This document shows, piece after piece, positions 37,514 through 46,663 of a DNA stretch of 64,000 nt. Under the pieces are notes generated by a model. It saw only the letters and a list, made by a program, of their open reading frames with translations, did no database searches and was not told the origin of the DNA. The stretch is from assembly GCA_003240625.1 (NCBI GenBank), contig QFMX01000004.1:243578-307577 (forward strand), given 5' to 3'. The first letter of the stretch is position 1; each line of letters opens with the position of its first letter. This DNA is from Sphingomonas taxi (GTDB lineage Bacteria > Pseudomonadota > Alphaproteobacteria > Sphingomonadales > Sphingomonadaceae). The position numbers and the translations under genes are program-made.

Positions 37514-39265
37514 CTACGCCGTCACCCCGACCCGATCCTCGAACAACACTTGAAGATCCTTCTTCAAAATCTTCCCGTTCGCATTCCGCGGCAACGTCTC
37601 ATGCACGAACCGCACCGCGACCGGCGTCTTGAACGCCGCCAGATGCTGCCGGACCCAGCCCTGCAACTCCGCCTCGGTCGTCACAGCGCCCGGGGCGAGG
37701 TGCACCACCGCCGCCGGCTCCTCGCCGAGAATCCGGTGGGGGATGCCGATCAGCGCCGCGTCGGTCACCGCAGGGTGCGCGTAGAGGATGTTCTCCACCT
37801 CGCTGGAGTAGATGTTCTCGCCGCCGCGGATGATCATGTCCTTGGCGCGATCGACGATGTAGCAGAACCCTTCCTCGTCGAGCCGTGCGAGGTCGCCTGT
37901 CCGCACCCAGCCGTCGACGAACGTCGCCGCGGTCGCGTCGGGCTTGTTCCAATACCCCTTTACGATCATCGGCCCGCGCGCCCAGAGCTCGCCGACTTCG
38001 CCAAGAGGCATCTCGGTCACACCGTCGTCCGCCATGATCTTCAGGTCGGCAGCGGCGACCGGTGGCCCCGCGCTGGTCGGCCGGTTTAGGTAATCCTCGG
38101 CCCCGTGATGCGTGACGGTCGCCATCGTCTCAGTCATGCCCCAGCCATTGCCGGGCATCGCGCCGAACTCGGCATGGATACGCTTCACCAGCTCGGGCGC
38201 CGCCGGCGCGCCGCCATAGGCGATCGATTCGAGCGACGAGAGATCGTATTTCGCGCGATCGGGATGCTCGAGCAGCTGCCACGCGATCGTCGGCACGCCG
38301 CCGGTTACGTTGACCTTCTCGCGCTCGATGATCTCCATCGCCCGGATCGTGTCCCATTTGCGCATGAAGATCATCGTGCTGCCGGTCGCGATCACGCCCA
38401 TCATGCCCGCCGAGCAGGCGGTGACGTGGAACAACGGGATCACGGTCAGCGTCACCCGCGGCGTCGGCTCGGGTGGTGCTTCGCCGCGGCGCAGGAACGA
38501 GCGCGCGGACGAATAGCCGCCCGACAAGATGTTCGACATCATGTTGCGATGCGTGCCGAGCGCCCCCTTAGGCGCGCCGGTGGTGCCGCTGGTGTAGAAG
38601 ATCGTCGCGTCGTCGTCGGGCGCGATCTTCGCCTCTGGCAGGCCGACATCGGGTAGCGCGGCCCAGTCGTGCGGGGTGCCGATCACATCCTCCAGCCGCG
38701 TGACGATCCCGGTCAGCGGCTCCGCGGCGCGCGCGACGAGAACGTGCTCCAGCGCCGGCAGCGTCGCATACGCCGCCTCTAGCCGGTGGTGCCGCTCGTC
38801 GTCGGTGATCAGCACGCGCGCACCCGAATCGGCGAGGCCGTATTCCATCTCCGCGCCGGTCCACCACGCGTTGAGCGGCACCATGATCGCGCCAATGCTC
38901 GCGCCCGCAAAGAACGCGACCGGCCATTCGGGCAGGTTGCGCATCGCCAGCGCGACGCGGTCGCCGGGGCCGATCCCCATCTCGCGCAACCGGTGCGCAA
39001 GCACGGCGATCGCACGAAAGTTCGCCTCGTAGGTGACTCGCTCGTCCTCATACGCCGTAAACACCCGCTCGCCATGCGCGCGCGCCGCCTCGGCCAGCCA
39101 CCGCAGCGACGGTGGCGCATTCTTCCAGATCCGTGTTTCGATGCCCGCGATCGTGATCGTCTCCATCTCGAATTTCGCGCCGGGCGCGGTCAGCATTCGC
39201 TCGGCATCGGCGAGCGACATCGCCGGCCAGGAGGGATCGAGTGCGATGATCGGTTCGCTTGCCAA
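37514..39265 (-). CDS. class I adenylate-forming acyl-CoA synthetase
   Basis: This 583-residue ANL-superfamily ligase activates a carboxylic acid as acyl-AMP and transfers it to CoA. The P-loop-like motif YTSGTTGAPKG lies near residue 225. YGGAPAAPELVKR, GWGMTETMATV, GWVRTGDLARLDEEGF and the A10 lysine motif PRNANGKILKKDL are all present. The chain length or nature of the acid cannot be read. It is divergent from a run of acyl-CoA catabolic genes, suggesting a common pathway. Confidence 0.92.
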   Translation of the reverse strand: MASEPIIALDPSWPAMSLADAERMLTAPGAKFEMETITIAGIETRIWKNAPPSLRWLAEAARAHGERVFTAYEDERVTYEANFRAIAVLAHRLREMGIGPGDRVALAMRNLPEWPVAFFAGASIGAIMVPLNAWWTGAEMEYGLADSGARVLITDDERHHRLEAAYATLPALEHVLVARAAEPLTGIVTRLEDVIGTPHDWAALPDVGLPEAKIAPDDDATIFYTSGTTGAPKGALGTHRNMMSNILSGGYSSARSFLRRGEAPPEPTPRVTLTVIPLFHVTACSAGMMGVIATGSTMIFMRKWDTIRAMEIIEREKVNVTGGVPTIAWQLLEHPDRAKYDLSSLESIAYGGAPAAPELVKRIHAEFGAMPGNGWGMTETMATVTHHGAEDYLNRPTSAGPPVAAADLKIMADDGVTEMPLGEVGELWARGPMIVKGYWNKPDATAATFVDGWVRTGDLARLDEEGFCYIVDRAKDMIIRGGENIYSSEVENILYAHPAVTDAALIGIPHRILGEEPAAVVHLAPGAVTTEAELQGWVRQHLAAFKTPVAVRFVHETLPRNANGKILKKDLQVLFEDRVGVTA

Positions 39266-39413
39266 GACCGGTTGACTCCAGAGTTGAATTTCGGGTTTGG
39301 CTTATCGCCTGTTCGAAGACAGGTTATAGTTGATTCCTGCCGCACTCAAGGCAATAGAGGCAACAAGTTCGAACTAGGGGTATGGAGCGGGTGATGGCGG
39401 GAACGGTCGAATC

Positions 39414-40634
39414 ATGAAAATCGCCAAGCCCGCGACGCATGGCTTCGACGCGAGCCGGTTGGCGGCGATCGATACGCTGCTCCAGACGCGCTACGTCGAT
39501 TCGGGCAAGCTGCCGAACGCGCAACTGTTGATCGCGCGCGACGGCGAAATCGTGCATTTCTCGCACGCGGGCGCCGCGCGTGAGGGCGGAAAGGCGATCG
39601 ACGAGGGATCGCTGTTCCGGATCGCGTCGATGACCAAGCCGATCACCTCGGTCGCGTTCATGATGCTGGTCGAACAGGGCCTCGTCGCGGTCGATACGCC
39701 GGTCCATCACGTGCTGCCCGAGTTCAAGGATATCGCGGTTTACAATGGCGGTGGCGGCGGCGTTCCGTTCGTGACCAAGCCGACAGCCGAGCCGATGCGG
39801 ATGGTCGACCTGCTGCGGCACACGTCGGGGCTGACCTACAGCTTCCAGAACCGCTCGAACGTCGATGCGGCTTACCGCGAAGGCAAGATCGAGAGCTGGC
39901 ATGGCGGCCACGATCTAGACGGGTTCATCGGCGCGCTGGCGAAGATCCCGCTCGAATTCTCGCCCGGCACCGCGTGGAATTACTCGGTCGCGACCGACGT
40001 GCTCGGCGCGGTCGTGCAGCGGGTGTCGGGCCTGCCGCTCGACCAGTTCTTCAAGGAGCGCATCTTCGCCCCGCTGAAGATGAAAGATACCTTCTTCCAG
40101 GTCCCCAAGGGCAAGCTCGACCGTCTGACTGACTGCTATACCCTCGTCGCCGGCAAAGGCCGCGTGATGTACGATCGCGGTGCCGAGAGTGCCTGGAGCC
40201 GCGCGCCGAAACTTCTGTCCGGCGGCGGCGGGCTCGTCTCGACCGCGCTCGATTACCACCGGTTCAACACCATGCTGCTGAACGGCGGCGAACTCGACGG
40301 CGCGCGCATCCTCGGGCGGAAAACGCTCGACCTGATGACGCAGAACCACCTGCCCGGAAAATCCGATCTCGCGACGATGTCGAAGTCGCTGTTCAGCGAG
40401 GCGTCGAACGCCGGCACCGGGTTCGGGCTCGGCTTCGCGATCACCGACGACGTCGCGAAGACGATGGTACCGGGATCGAAGGGCGAGTTCTACTGGGGCG
40501 GGATGTTCTCGACCGCGTTCTTCGTCGACCCGGTCGAGCGCGTCTCGATGGTCTTCATGACGCAGCTTTCGCCGAGCAGTGTCTATCCCATCCGCCGCGA
40601 GCTGAAGACGATGATCTACGCCGCGATGACCTGA
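39414..40634 (+). CDS. serine hydrolase, beta-lactamase/esterase fold
   Basis: This 406-residue protein has the SxxK motif S72-M-T-K75 and the second motif YSV in GTAWNYSVATD. A late GGMFSTAFFVDP segment stands in for the KTG strand. There is no signal peptide, so it is probably a cytoplasmic class C-type esterase (EstB-like) rather than a resistance beta-lactamase. The run of acyl-CoA genes around it suggests ester cleavage of an imported substrate, but that is inference. A repeat separates it from the next gene. Confidence 0.85.
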   Translation: MKIAKPATHGFDASRLAAIDTLLQTRYVDSGKLPNAQLLIARDGEIVHFSHAGAAREGGKAIDEGSLFRIASMTKPITSVAFMMLVEQGLVAVDTPVHHVLPEFKDIAVYNGGGGGVPFVTKPTAEPMRMVDLLRHTSGLTYSFQNRSNVDAAYREGKIESWHGGHDLDGFIGALAKIPLEFSPGTAWNYSVATDVLGAVVQRVSGLPLDQFFKERIFAPLKMKDTFFQVPKGKLDRLTDCYTLVAGKGRVMYDRGAESAWSRAPKLLSGGGGLVSTALDYHRFNTMLLNGGELDGARILGRKTLDLMTQNHLPGKSDLATMSKSLFSEASNAGTGFGLGFAITDDVAKTMVPGSKGEFYWGGMFSTAFFVDPVERVSMVFMTQLSPSSVYPIRRELKTMIYAAMT

Positions 40635-40646
40635 TCCCCGAACGGC

Positions 40647-40728
40647 CGTCATCCCGGCAGACGCCGGGACCCAGAGCCGCACGCACAAACATTTTGGCCC
40701 TGGGTCCCGGCGTTCGCCGGGATGACGG
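40647..40728. repeat. palindromic repeat, family C variant
   Basis: GTCATCCCGGCAGACGCCGG and CCGGCGTTCGCCGGGATGAC form mirrored hairpins, with CCAGAGCC and CCCTGGG in the same relative places as at 37409. It lies between two co-directional catabolic genes. Confidence 0.8.
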
Positions 40729-40749
40729 GGCCGGCACCAGGAGACTAAA

Positions 40750-42780
40750 ATGACCAGTCCGATCCGCACCGAACGTCATGACGACGTCCTCGTCATCGTC
40801 TCGAACAATCCCCCCGTCAACGCGCTCGGCACCGCGGTCCGCCAGGGCCTCGAGGCGGCGATCAAGGAAGGCGTGAAGGACGACAGCATCGCCGCGATGG
40901 TGATCCGCTGCGACGGCCGCACGTTCTTCGCAGGCGCCGACATCACCGAGTTCGGCAAGGAAATGGTCGAGCCCGGCCTTCCTACCGTCGTCGACATGAT
41001 CGAGGCATCCTCGAAGCCCGTCGTCGCGGCGATCCACGGCACCGCGCTCGGCGGCGGCTGCGAGGTCACGCTCGGCTGCCATTATCGCGTCGCCGTTCCG
41101 TCGGCGAAGATCGGCACGCCCGAAGTGAAGCTCGGCCTGCTCCCCGGCGCCGGCGGCACGCAGCGTATCCCGCGCATCGCCGGCGTGAAGCTCGCGCTGG
41201 AGATGACCGCGAAGGGCGATCCGATCTCGGCGAAGAAGGCGCTCGACGCCGGCCTGATCGACAAGATCGTCGGCGAGGATTCGCTCGAGGCCGACGCCGT
41301 CGCGTTCGCGCGCGAGATCGCGACCAAGCGCCCCCTGCCCCGCGCGTCCGAGAAGACCGCGCACGCCGATCCCGACGCGGTCGCCGCGTTCAAGAAGGAA
41401 AACGCGCGGCGTTTCCGTAACTTCGACGCGCCGGCGGCCAACATCGCCTGCGTCGAGAAGGGCGCCGACGGCTCCAGCTTCAAGGAAGGCATCGCCTTCG
41501 AGCGCCAGGAGTTCATGAAGCTGATGACCGGCGTACAGTCCGCCGCGCAACGCCACATCTTCTTCGCCGAACGCCAGGCCGCCAAGATCGACGACGTTCC
41601 CGCCGACACCAAGCTTCGCGAGATCAAGCGCGTCGGCGTGATCGGCGCGGGTACGATGGGCGGCGGCATCTCGATGAACTTCCTGTCCGCGGGCATCCCC
41701 GTGACGATCGTCGAAATGCAGCAGGAGGCGCTCGACCGCGGCACCGGCGTCGTGCGCAAGAATTATGAGGCGACCGCCGCCAAGGGCCGGATCAAGCCCG
41801 AGCAGGTCGAACAGGCGATGGGCGCGCTGAAGCCGACGCTCGACTTCGCCGATCTCGCCGAGTGCGACCTGATCATCGAGGCGGTGTACGAGACGATGGA
41901 GGTGAAGAAGGAGATCTTCACCAAGCTCGACGCGATCGCCAAGGCGGGCGCGATCCTCGCGTCGAACACCTCGTACCTGAACATCGACGAGATCGCGACG
42001 TGCACGAAGCGGCCGGAGGACGTCGTCGGGATGCACTTCTTCTCCCCCGCCAACGTGATGAAATTGCTGGAAGTCGTACGCGGCGACAAGACCGCGGACG
42101 ACGTGCTCGCGACGGTCATGGCGCTCGCGAAGAAGATCAAGAAAGTCGCTGTGGTGGCGGGCGTCACCTACGGCTTCATCGGCAACCGCATGCTGATGCC
42201 GCGGCAGGTCGAGGCGACCAAGTTGCTGCTGGAAGGCGCGAGCCCCGAGCAGATCGACAAGGTCCATGTCGCCTTCGGGATGCCGATGGGGCCGTTCCAG
42301 ATGAGCGACTTGGCGGGCGTCGACATCGGCTGGCACCGCGACCCGAGCCGGATCGAGAACATCCGCGATGCGCTGGCGGCGGAGAACCGCTGGGGGCAGA
42401 AAACCAAGGCGGGCTTCTACGATTACGACGAGAAGCGCACGCCGTCGAACTCGCCACGCGTTGCCGAGATCATCGACGATTTCCGCAAGAAGTCGGGCGT
42501 GACGCCGCGCGAGATCAGCGACGAGGAGATCGTCGTGCGGACGCTCTACACGATGGTCAACGAGGGCGCGCTGATCCTCGAAGAGGGCAAGGCACAGCGT
42601 GCATCCGACGTCGATGTGGTCTGGATCTACGGCTATGGCTGGCCGGTGTACCGCGGCGGGCCGATGTTCTGGGCGCAGTCGGAAGGCTTGGCTAAGGTCG
42701 TCGCGGGGCTCGAGAAATACGGGTTCCCGGTGGCGAAGTCGCTGAAGGACGCCGCGGCATCGGGCGGTCGGCTGAAGTGA
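40750..42780 (+). CDS. bifunctional enoyl-CoA hydratase/3-hydroxyacyl-CoA dehydrogenase
   Basis: The protein has 676 residues. The N-terminal crotonase domain (about 1-190) has the oxyanion segments FFAGADITEFG and HGTALGGGCEVTLGCHYR. Then comes the NAD-binding domain with VIGAGTMGGGI from residue 297 and the catalytic segment VGMHFFSPANVMKLLEVV. The C-terminal 3HCDH domains follow (WGQKTKAGFYDYD). It catalyses two steps of fatty acid beta-oxidation. It is the FadJ/peroxisomal MFE1-like short architecture. No thiolase gene is adjacent. Confidence 0.93.
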   Translation: MTSPIRTERHDDVLVIVSNNPPVNALGTAVRQGLEAAIKEGVKDDSIAAMVIRCDGRTFFAGADITEFGKEMVEPGLPTVVDMIEASSKPVVAAIHGTALGGGCEVTLGCHYRVAVPSAKIGTPEVKLGLLPGAGGTQRIPRIAGVKLALEMTAKGDPISAKKALDAGLIDKIVGEDSLEADAVAFAREIATKRPLPRASEKTAHADPDAVAAFKKENARRFRNFDAPAANIACVEKGADGSSFKEGIAFERQEFMKLMTGVQSAAQRHIFFAERQAAKIDDVPADTKLREIKRVGVIGAGTMGGGISMNFLSAGIPVTIVEMQQEALDRGTGVVRKNYEATAAKGRIKPEQVEQAMGALKPTLDFADLAECDLIIEAVYETMEVKKEIFTKLDAIAKAGAILASNTSYLNIDEIATCTKRPEDVVGMHFFSPANVMKLLEVVRGDKTADDVLATVMALAKKIKKVAVVAGVTYGFIGNRMLMPRQVEATKLLLEGASPEQIDKVHVAFGMPMGPFQMSDLAGVDIGWHRDPSRIENIRDALAAENRWGQKTKAGFYDYDEKRTPSNSPRVAEIIDDFRKKSGVTPREISDEEIVVRTLYTMVNEGALILEEGKAQRASDVDVVWIYGYGWPVYRGGPMFWAQSEGLAKVVAGLEKYGFPVAKSLKDAAASGGRLK

Positions 42781-42817
42781 TCGGTCGCGGTCGTTTCCTG
42801 CCGGTAGTCGCACGCTG

Positions 42818-44122
42818 ATGGAGCGGTCTGCGCTCCAGACCGCGGCGGCGATCCGTGCGGGCAAGACGACCGCGCTCGCCGAATGCGACGCCGCGATCGC
42901 GCGGATCGAGGGGCGCGACGGTGCGATCAACGCCGTCGTGATCCGCGATTTCGCGCGGGCGCGAGAGGCTGCACGCGCACTCGACGCGGAAGGTCCCGAC
43001 GACCGGCCGCTGTTCGGCGTGCCGATGACGGTGAAGGAATCGTTCGATGTCGCCGGCCTGCCGACCAGTTGGGGCGTCGGGGTTCACCGCGACAACATCG
43101 TCGACCGAGATGCCGTGGCCGTGACTCAGCTTAAAGCGGCGGGCGCGGTCATCCTCGGCAAGACCAACGTGCCGGTGCGGTTGAGCGACTGGCAGGCGGA
43201 TAATCCGATCTACGGCCGGACCAACCATCCGCTCGACCCGACGCTGACGCCCGGCGGATCGTCGGGTGGTGCCGCGGCGGCGCTCGCGTCTGGCATGGTG
43301 CCGCTGGAACTCGGCTCCGACATCGGCGGCTCGATCCGTGTACCGGCCGCGTTCTGCGGTGTTTGGGGGCACAAGCCGACCTATGGTGCACTGTCCGATA
43401 TCGGCCACCGCGTGCCTGGGACCGATGGGGCCAGCGCGGCTCTCGGCGTGATCGGACCGCTCGCGCGCAACCCCGAGGATCTGGCCGTCGCGCTCGACGT
43501 CCTAGCCGATCTTCCGCTGCCACGCACGAGCGTCGATCTTGCCCGGCCGCGAGTCCTGATGCTGACCGCGCATCCCGCGGCCCGCGTGGATGCGTCGATC
43601 GTGTCGGCGATCGAGCATGTCGGCGAGGCATTGAGCCGCTCTGGCGCAACCGTTTCTCATGTCGAGCCAACGATCGACCTCGCCGCGCAACACGCCGACT
43701 ACATGCGGATGCTCGGCATCGCGATGACTCGCGGCGGCCCGGCGCGCGACGGCAAGGTCGCGACGCTGTCGCAGTGGTTCGACCTGCTCGATTCGCAGGC
43801 GCGGATGCAGCGCGCGTGGGACGCGCTGTTCGAAGAGTTCGACGCGGTGATCGCGCCCGCCAGCGGCGTGAACGCTTTCCCGCACATCGCCGAGCGCAAC
43901 GTCGCGCGACGCACGCTGTCGATCGACGGCGAGGATACCCCGTTCGGCGTCCAGTTCGCCTGGGCGGGGCTCGCCACCTTCCCCAATCTGCCTGCGACCA
44001 GCGTGCCCGTCGGGACCGACCCGCGCGGCCTGCCGATCGGCGTGCAGGTAATCACCAACCGTTTCCGCGACCACGACGCGATCGCCGTCGCCGCGCTCGC
44101 CCACAGACTAAGCAGGAGCTGA
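42818..44122 (+). CDS. amidase, amidase-signature family
   Basis: This 434-residue hydrolase has a complete Ser-cisSer-Lys triad: K73 in MTVKESFD, S148 in GGSSGG and S172 in GSDIGGSIR. NYGRTN-like IYGRTNHPLDP precedes the serine region. No signal peptide is present. The substrate is unknown; it is not GatA, because no gatB or gatC lies nearby. It starts 37 bases after the beta-oxidation enzyme gene and ends four bases before an acyl-CoA dehydrogenase gene, so it belongs to the same transcription unit. Confidence 0.9.
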   Translation: MERSALQTAAAIRAGKTTALAECDAAIARIEGRDGAINAVVIRDFARAREAARALDAEGPDDRPLFGVPMTVKESFDVAGLPTSWGVGVHRDNIVDRDAVAVTQLKAAGAVILGKTNVPVRLSDWQADNPIYGRTNHPLDPTLTPGGSSGGAAAALASGMVPLELGSDIGGSIRVPAAFCGVWGHKPTYGALSDIGHRVPGTDGASAALGVIGPLARNPEDLAVALDVLADLPLPRTSVDLARPRVLMLTAHPAARVDASIVSAIEHVGEALSRSGATVSHVEPTIDLAAQHADYMRMLGIAMTRGGPARDGKVATLSQWFDLLDSQARMQRAWDALFEEFDAVIAPASGVNAFPHIAERNVARRTLSIDGEDTPFGVQFAWAGLATFPNLPATSVPVGTDPRGLPIGVQVITNRFRDHDAIAVAALAHRLSRS

Positions 44123-44126
44123 TCCG

Positions 44127-45305
44127 ATGTCCGACCTCGACACTTTCCGGTCCGAAACCCGCGCCTGGCTCGCGGAGAATTGCCCACCCGAAATGCGCAA
44201 GCCGGTGCGCTCGGAGGACGACGTCTGCTGGGGAGGCCGCCAGTTCAAACCGTCGTCGCCTGCGCAGAAGGAGTGGCTCGACAAGATGGCGGCCAAGGGC
44301 TGGACCGTCCCTGACTGGCCCAAGGCGTATGGCGGCGGCGGTCTCTCGCCCGCCGAGACCAAGATTCTGCGCGAAGAGATGGCGGCAATAAAGGCACGCA
44401 ACCCGCTCAATTCGTTCGGGATCTCGATGCTCGGGCCGGCATTGCTGAAATACGGCACCGAGGAGCAGAAGCTCGATCACCTGACCAAGATCGCGCGCGG
44501 CGAGATCCGCTGGTGCCAGGGCTATTCCGAGCCGAACGCAGGGTCCGATCTTGCCGGACTGGCGACCTCGGCGGAGGACAAGGGCGACCATTATCTCGTT
44601 AACGGCCAGAAGGTGTGGACGTCCTATGCCGACAAGGCCGACTGGATCTTCTGCCTCGTCCGCACCGACAAGACGTCGAAGCAGGGCGGGATCAGCTTCG
44701 TGCTGTTCGACATGGCCTCGCCCGGCGTGTCGACCAAGCCGATCCTTCTGATCAGCGGCAATTCGCCGTTCTGCGAGACCTTCTTCGACAATGTCGAGGT
44801 GCCGAAGGCCAACCGCGTCTACGAGGAGAACAAGGGCTGGGACGTCGCGAAATATCTGCTCGGGCATGAGCGCGAGATGATCTCGGGGATGGGGCTGGCG
44901 TCGAGCGGCGGCAATCCGCTGATCGACGGCGCGATCGCCACTCTGGGGCTTGAGGGCGGGCGCCTCGCCGATCCGCTGCTGCGCGCGGCGATCGCGCTGT
45001 TCGAGGTGCGCGCGAAGGCGTTCGGAGCGATGTCCGAACGGTTCATCGACGAGCTGAAGGCGGGCAAGGCGCATCCGGCCCAGCCTAGCATGATGAAATA
45101 CTATGGCACCGAGCTGAACAAGAGCCGGTACGAGCTGATGATGGCGTCGGGCGGATCGGATGCGCTCGAATGGGACAGCGAGCGGTCGCGCGGGGGGGCG
45201 ATCCCGCGGTCGTGGCTGCGCACCAAGGCGAACTCGATCGAGGGCGGGACGAGCGAGATCCAGCTCAACATCATCGCCAAACGGATTTTGGAATTGCCGG
45301 CGTAA
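44127..45305 (+). CDS. acyl-CoA dehydrogenase, first of a pair
   Basis: This 392-residue flavoprotein oxidises an acyl-CoA to the 2-enoyl-CoA. FAD-site motifs WCQGYSEPNAGSDLAGL and the strand KVWTSYADKADWIFCLVRT are clear. The C-terminus has the EGGTSEIQLNIIAKRILELP signature. It is followed by a palindromic repeat and a second acyl-CoA dehydrogenase gene. Such adjacent pairs often form alpha2beta2 heterotetramers for bulky substrates such as sterol side chains; that is inferred. Confidence 0.92.
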   Translation: MSDLDTFRSETRAWLAENCPPEMRKPVRSEDDVCWGGRQFKPSSPAQKEWLDKMAAKGWTVPDWPKAYGGGGLSPAETKILREEMAAIKARNPLNSFGISMLGPALLKYGTEEQKLDHLTKIARGEIRWCQGYSEPNAGSDLAGLATSAEDKGDHYLVNGQKVWTSYADKADWIFCLVRTDKTSKQGGISFVLFDMASPGVSTKPILLISGNSPFCETFFDNVEVPKANRVYEENKGWDVAKYLLGHEREMISGMGLASSGGNPLIDGAIATLGLEGGRLADPLLRAAIALFEVRAKAFGAMSERFIDELKAGKAHPAQPSMMKYYGTELNKSRYELMMASGGSDALEWDSERSRGGAIPRSWLRTKANSIEGGTSEIQLNIIAKRILELPA

Positions 45306-45309
45306 CACT

Positions 45310-45436
45310 CCAGTCCCTCGCCCCTTCGGGGAGAGGGTGCCGCAGCGAAGCGAAGGCGGGAGAGGGGCAGTGAGGCTCGGACGATCCGACCCAACCGCCC
45401 CTCTCCCCGACCCTCTCCCCGACGGGGCGAGGGAGC
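45310..45436. repeat. palindromic intergenic repeat between acyl-CoA dehydrogenase genes
   Basis: CCCTCGCCCCTTCGGGGAGA and its mirror CTCTCCCCGACGGGGCGAGG bound the element. Internal GGCGGGAGAGGGGC is mirrored by GCCCCTCTCCCC. It separates two co-directional paired genes, 15 bases before the start of the second. Confidence 0.75.
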
Positions 45437-45450
45437 AGAAGGACGAAGAA

Positions 45451-46590
45451 ATGCCACTCTACCTAGACGACGACCAGACCGTCCTTCAGGACACCATCCG
45501 CGACTTCGTGGCCGAGCACGCGCCGGTCAGCCACATGCGCGCTCTCCGCGACGCCGACGACAAGACCGGCTTCTCGCGCGACCTGTGGAAGCAGTTCGCG
45601 GAGATGGGCTTTACCGGCATCCTGATCGACGAGCAGCATGGCGGGCTCGGGCTCGGCCATGTCGAGGCCGGTATCGTCCTCGAGGAGATTGGCCGCAACC
45701 TCACGCCGTCGCCATTTCTCACCACGGCGGTCACCGCCGTCGCCGCGCTCAAGGGTGCCTATCCCGATCAGGCGCGGACCTGGCTGCCCCGGATAGCGTC
45801 CGGCGATGCGCTGTTCGCGCTGGCGATGGACGGTGGACCCAAGCACCATCCGGTCAACGCCGCACTCCGGGCGGAGCCGTCCGGCAACGGATTTCGCCTG
45901 AACGGCCGCAAGCAGTTCGTCGTGCACGGGCATGTCGCGGACGTGCTGATCGTCTCGGCGGTGACCGGAGGACGGCCCGGCGAGGAGTCGTATTTCATGT
46001 CGCTGTTCCTCGTCTCGCCCGAGGCCCCCGGCGTCTCGGTCGAGCCGTTCCGGATGGTCGATGCGGGGCTCGCGTCCACGGTCACCTTCGAGAATGTCGA
46101 CGTCGCCGGCGACGCGCTGCTGTGCCAGGTCAACGAAGGGCTCGACCTGATCGGCAAGCTCAATCGCGCGGGCGGCGTCGGTGCCGCGGCGGAACTGCTC
46201 GGCGTCGGCGGTGCGGCCGCCGACATGACGCTGTCCTACCTCAAGCAGCGCAAGCAGTTCGGCACCACCATCGGCAGCTACCAGGCGCTCCAGCACCGCG
46301 CCGCGCACCTCTATTCCGAGATGGAGGTGGCGCGCGCCGCCGTGCTCAAGGCGCAGCAGTTGCTCGATCAGGGCAGCGACCGCGCGGACGAGGCGGTGTC
46401 GGTGGCCAAGGCGATGACCGCGCTGGCGACGACGCTCAGCGTGCAGGAAGGCGTGCAGATGCACGGCGGCATCGGCATGACCGATGAGTACGACATCGGC
46501 TTCTACATGAAGCGTGCGCGGGTGCTGGCGGAGATGTTCGGGGATGCGAACTTCCACGCGGACCGGCTGGCGGTAGCCGCCGGGTATTGA
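45451..46590 (+). CDS. acyl-CoA dehydrogenase, second of a pair
   Basis: The protein has 379 residues from the ATG at 45451, with GGAC and GAAGAA upstream; an open frame to 45160 is the shadow of the preceding gene. It has the N-terminal helical domain, a beta domain where the FAD-binding strand is diverged (FALAMDGG instead of a TEPxxGSD motif), and the C-terminal helical domain with YLKQRKQFGTTIGSYQALQH and MHGGIGMTDEYDIG. The diverged FAD loop suits a partner subunit of the preceding dehydrogenase. Confidence 0.9.
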   Translation: MPLYLDDDQTVLQDTIRDFVAEHAPVSHMRALRDADDKTGFSRDLWKQFAEMGFTGILIDEQHGGLGLGHVEAGIVLEEIGRNLTPSPFLTTAVTAVAALKGAYPDQARTWLPRIASGDALFALAMDGGPKHHPVNAALRAEPSGNGFRLNGRKQFVVHGHVADVLIVSAVTGGRPGEESYFMSLFLVSPEAPGVSVEPFRMVDAGLASTVTFENVDVAGDALLCQVNEGLDLIGKLNRAGGVGAAAELLGVGGAAADMTLSYLKQRKQFGTTIGSYQALQHRAAHLYSEMEVARAAVLKAQQLLDQGSDRADEAVSVAKAMTALATTLSVQEGVQMHGGIGMTDEYDIGFYMKRARVLAEMFGDANFHADRLAVAAGY

Positions 46591-46600
46591 CCGTAGGTTG

Positions 46601-46652
46601 TACCCCCGCGAAGGCGGGGGCCCAGACTGGGCACCCGCCTTCGCGGGTGAAC
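46601..46652. repeat. palindromic repeat, family B copy 1
   Basis: The arms CCCCCGCGAAGGCGGGGGCC and CACCCGCCTTCGCGGGTG flank CAGACTGGG. It lies immediately upstream of the thioesterase ribosome binding site AAGGAGG at 46653. Copies are at 52384-52439 and 59821-59877. Confidence 0.8.
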
Positions 46653-46663
46653 AAGGAGGTCAG

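Noticed and set aside
39414..40634. Antibiotic-resistance beta-lactamase
   Set aside because: It has SxxK and YSV, but there is no signal peptide and no canonical KTG, and it sits among acyl-CoA genes. An esterase-type hydrolase is more likely.
40555..42930. Long (791-residue) minus-strand frame opposite the beta-oxidation gene
   Set aside because: It is the antisense shadow of a well-supported enzyme. Its composition (Arg/Asp/His/Leu-rich) is typical of such shadows.
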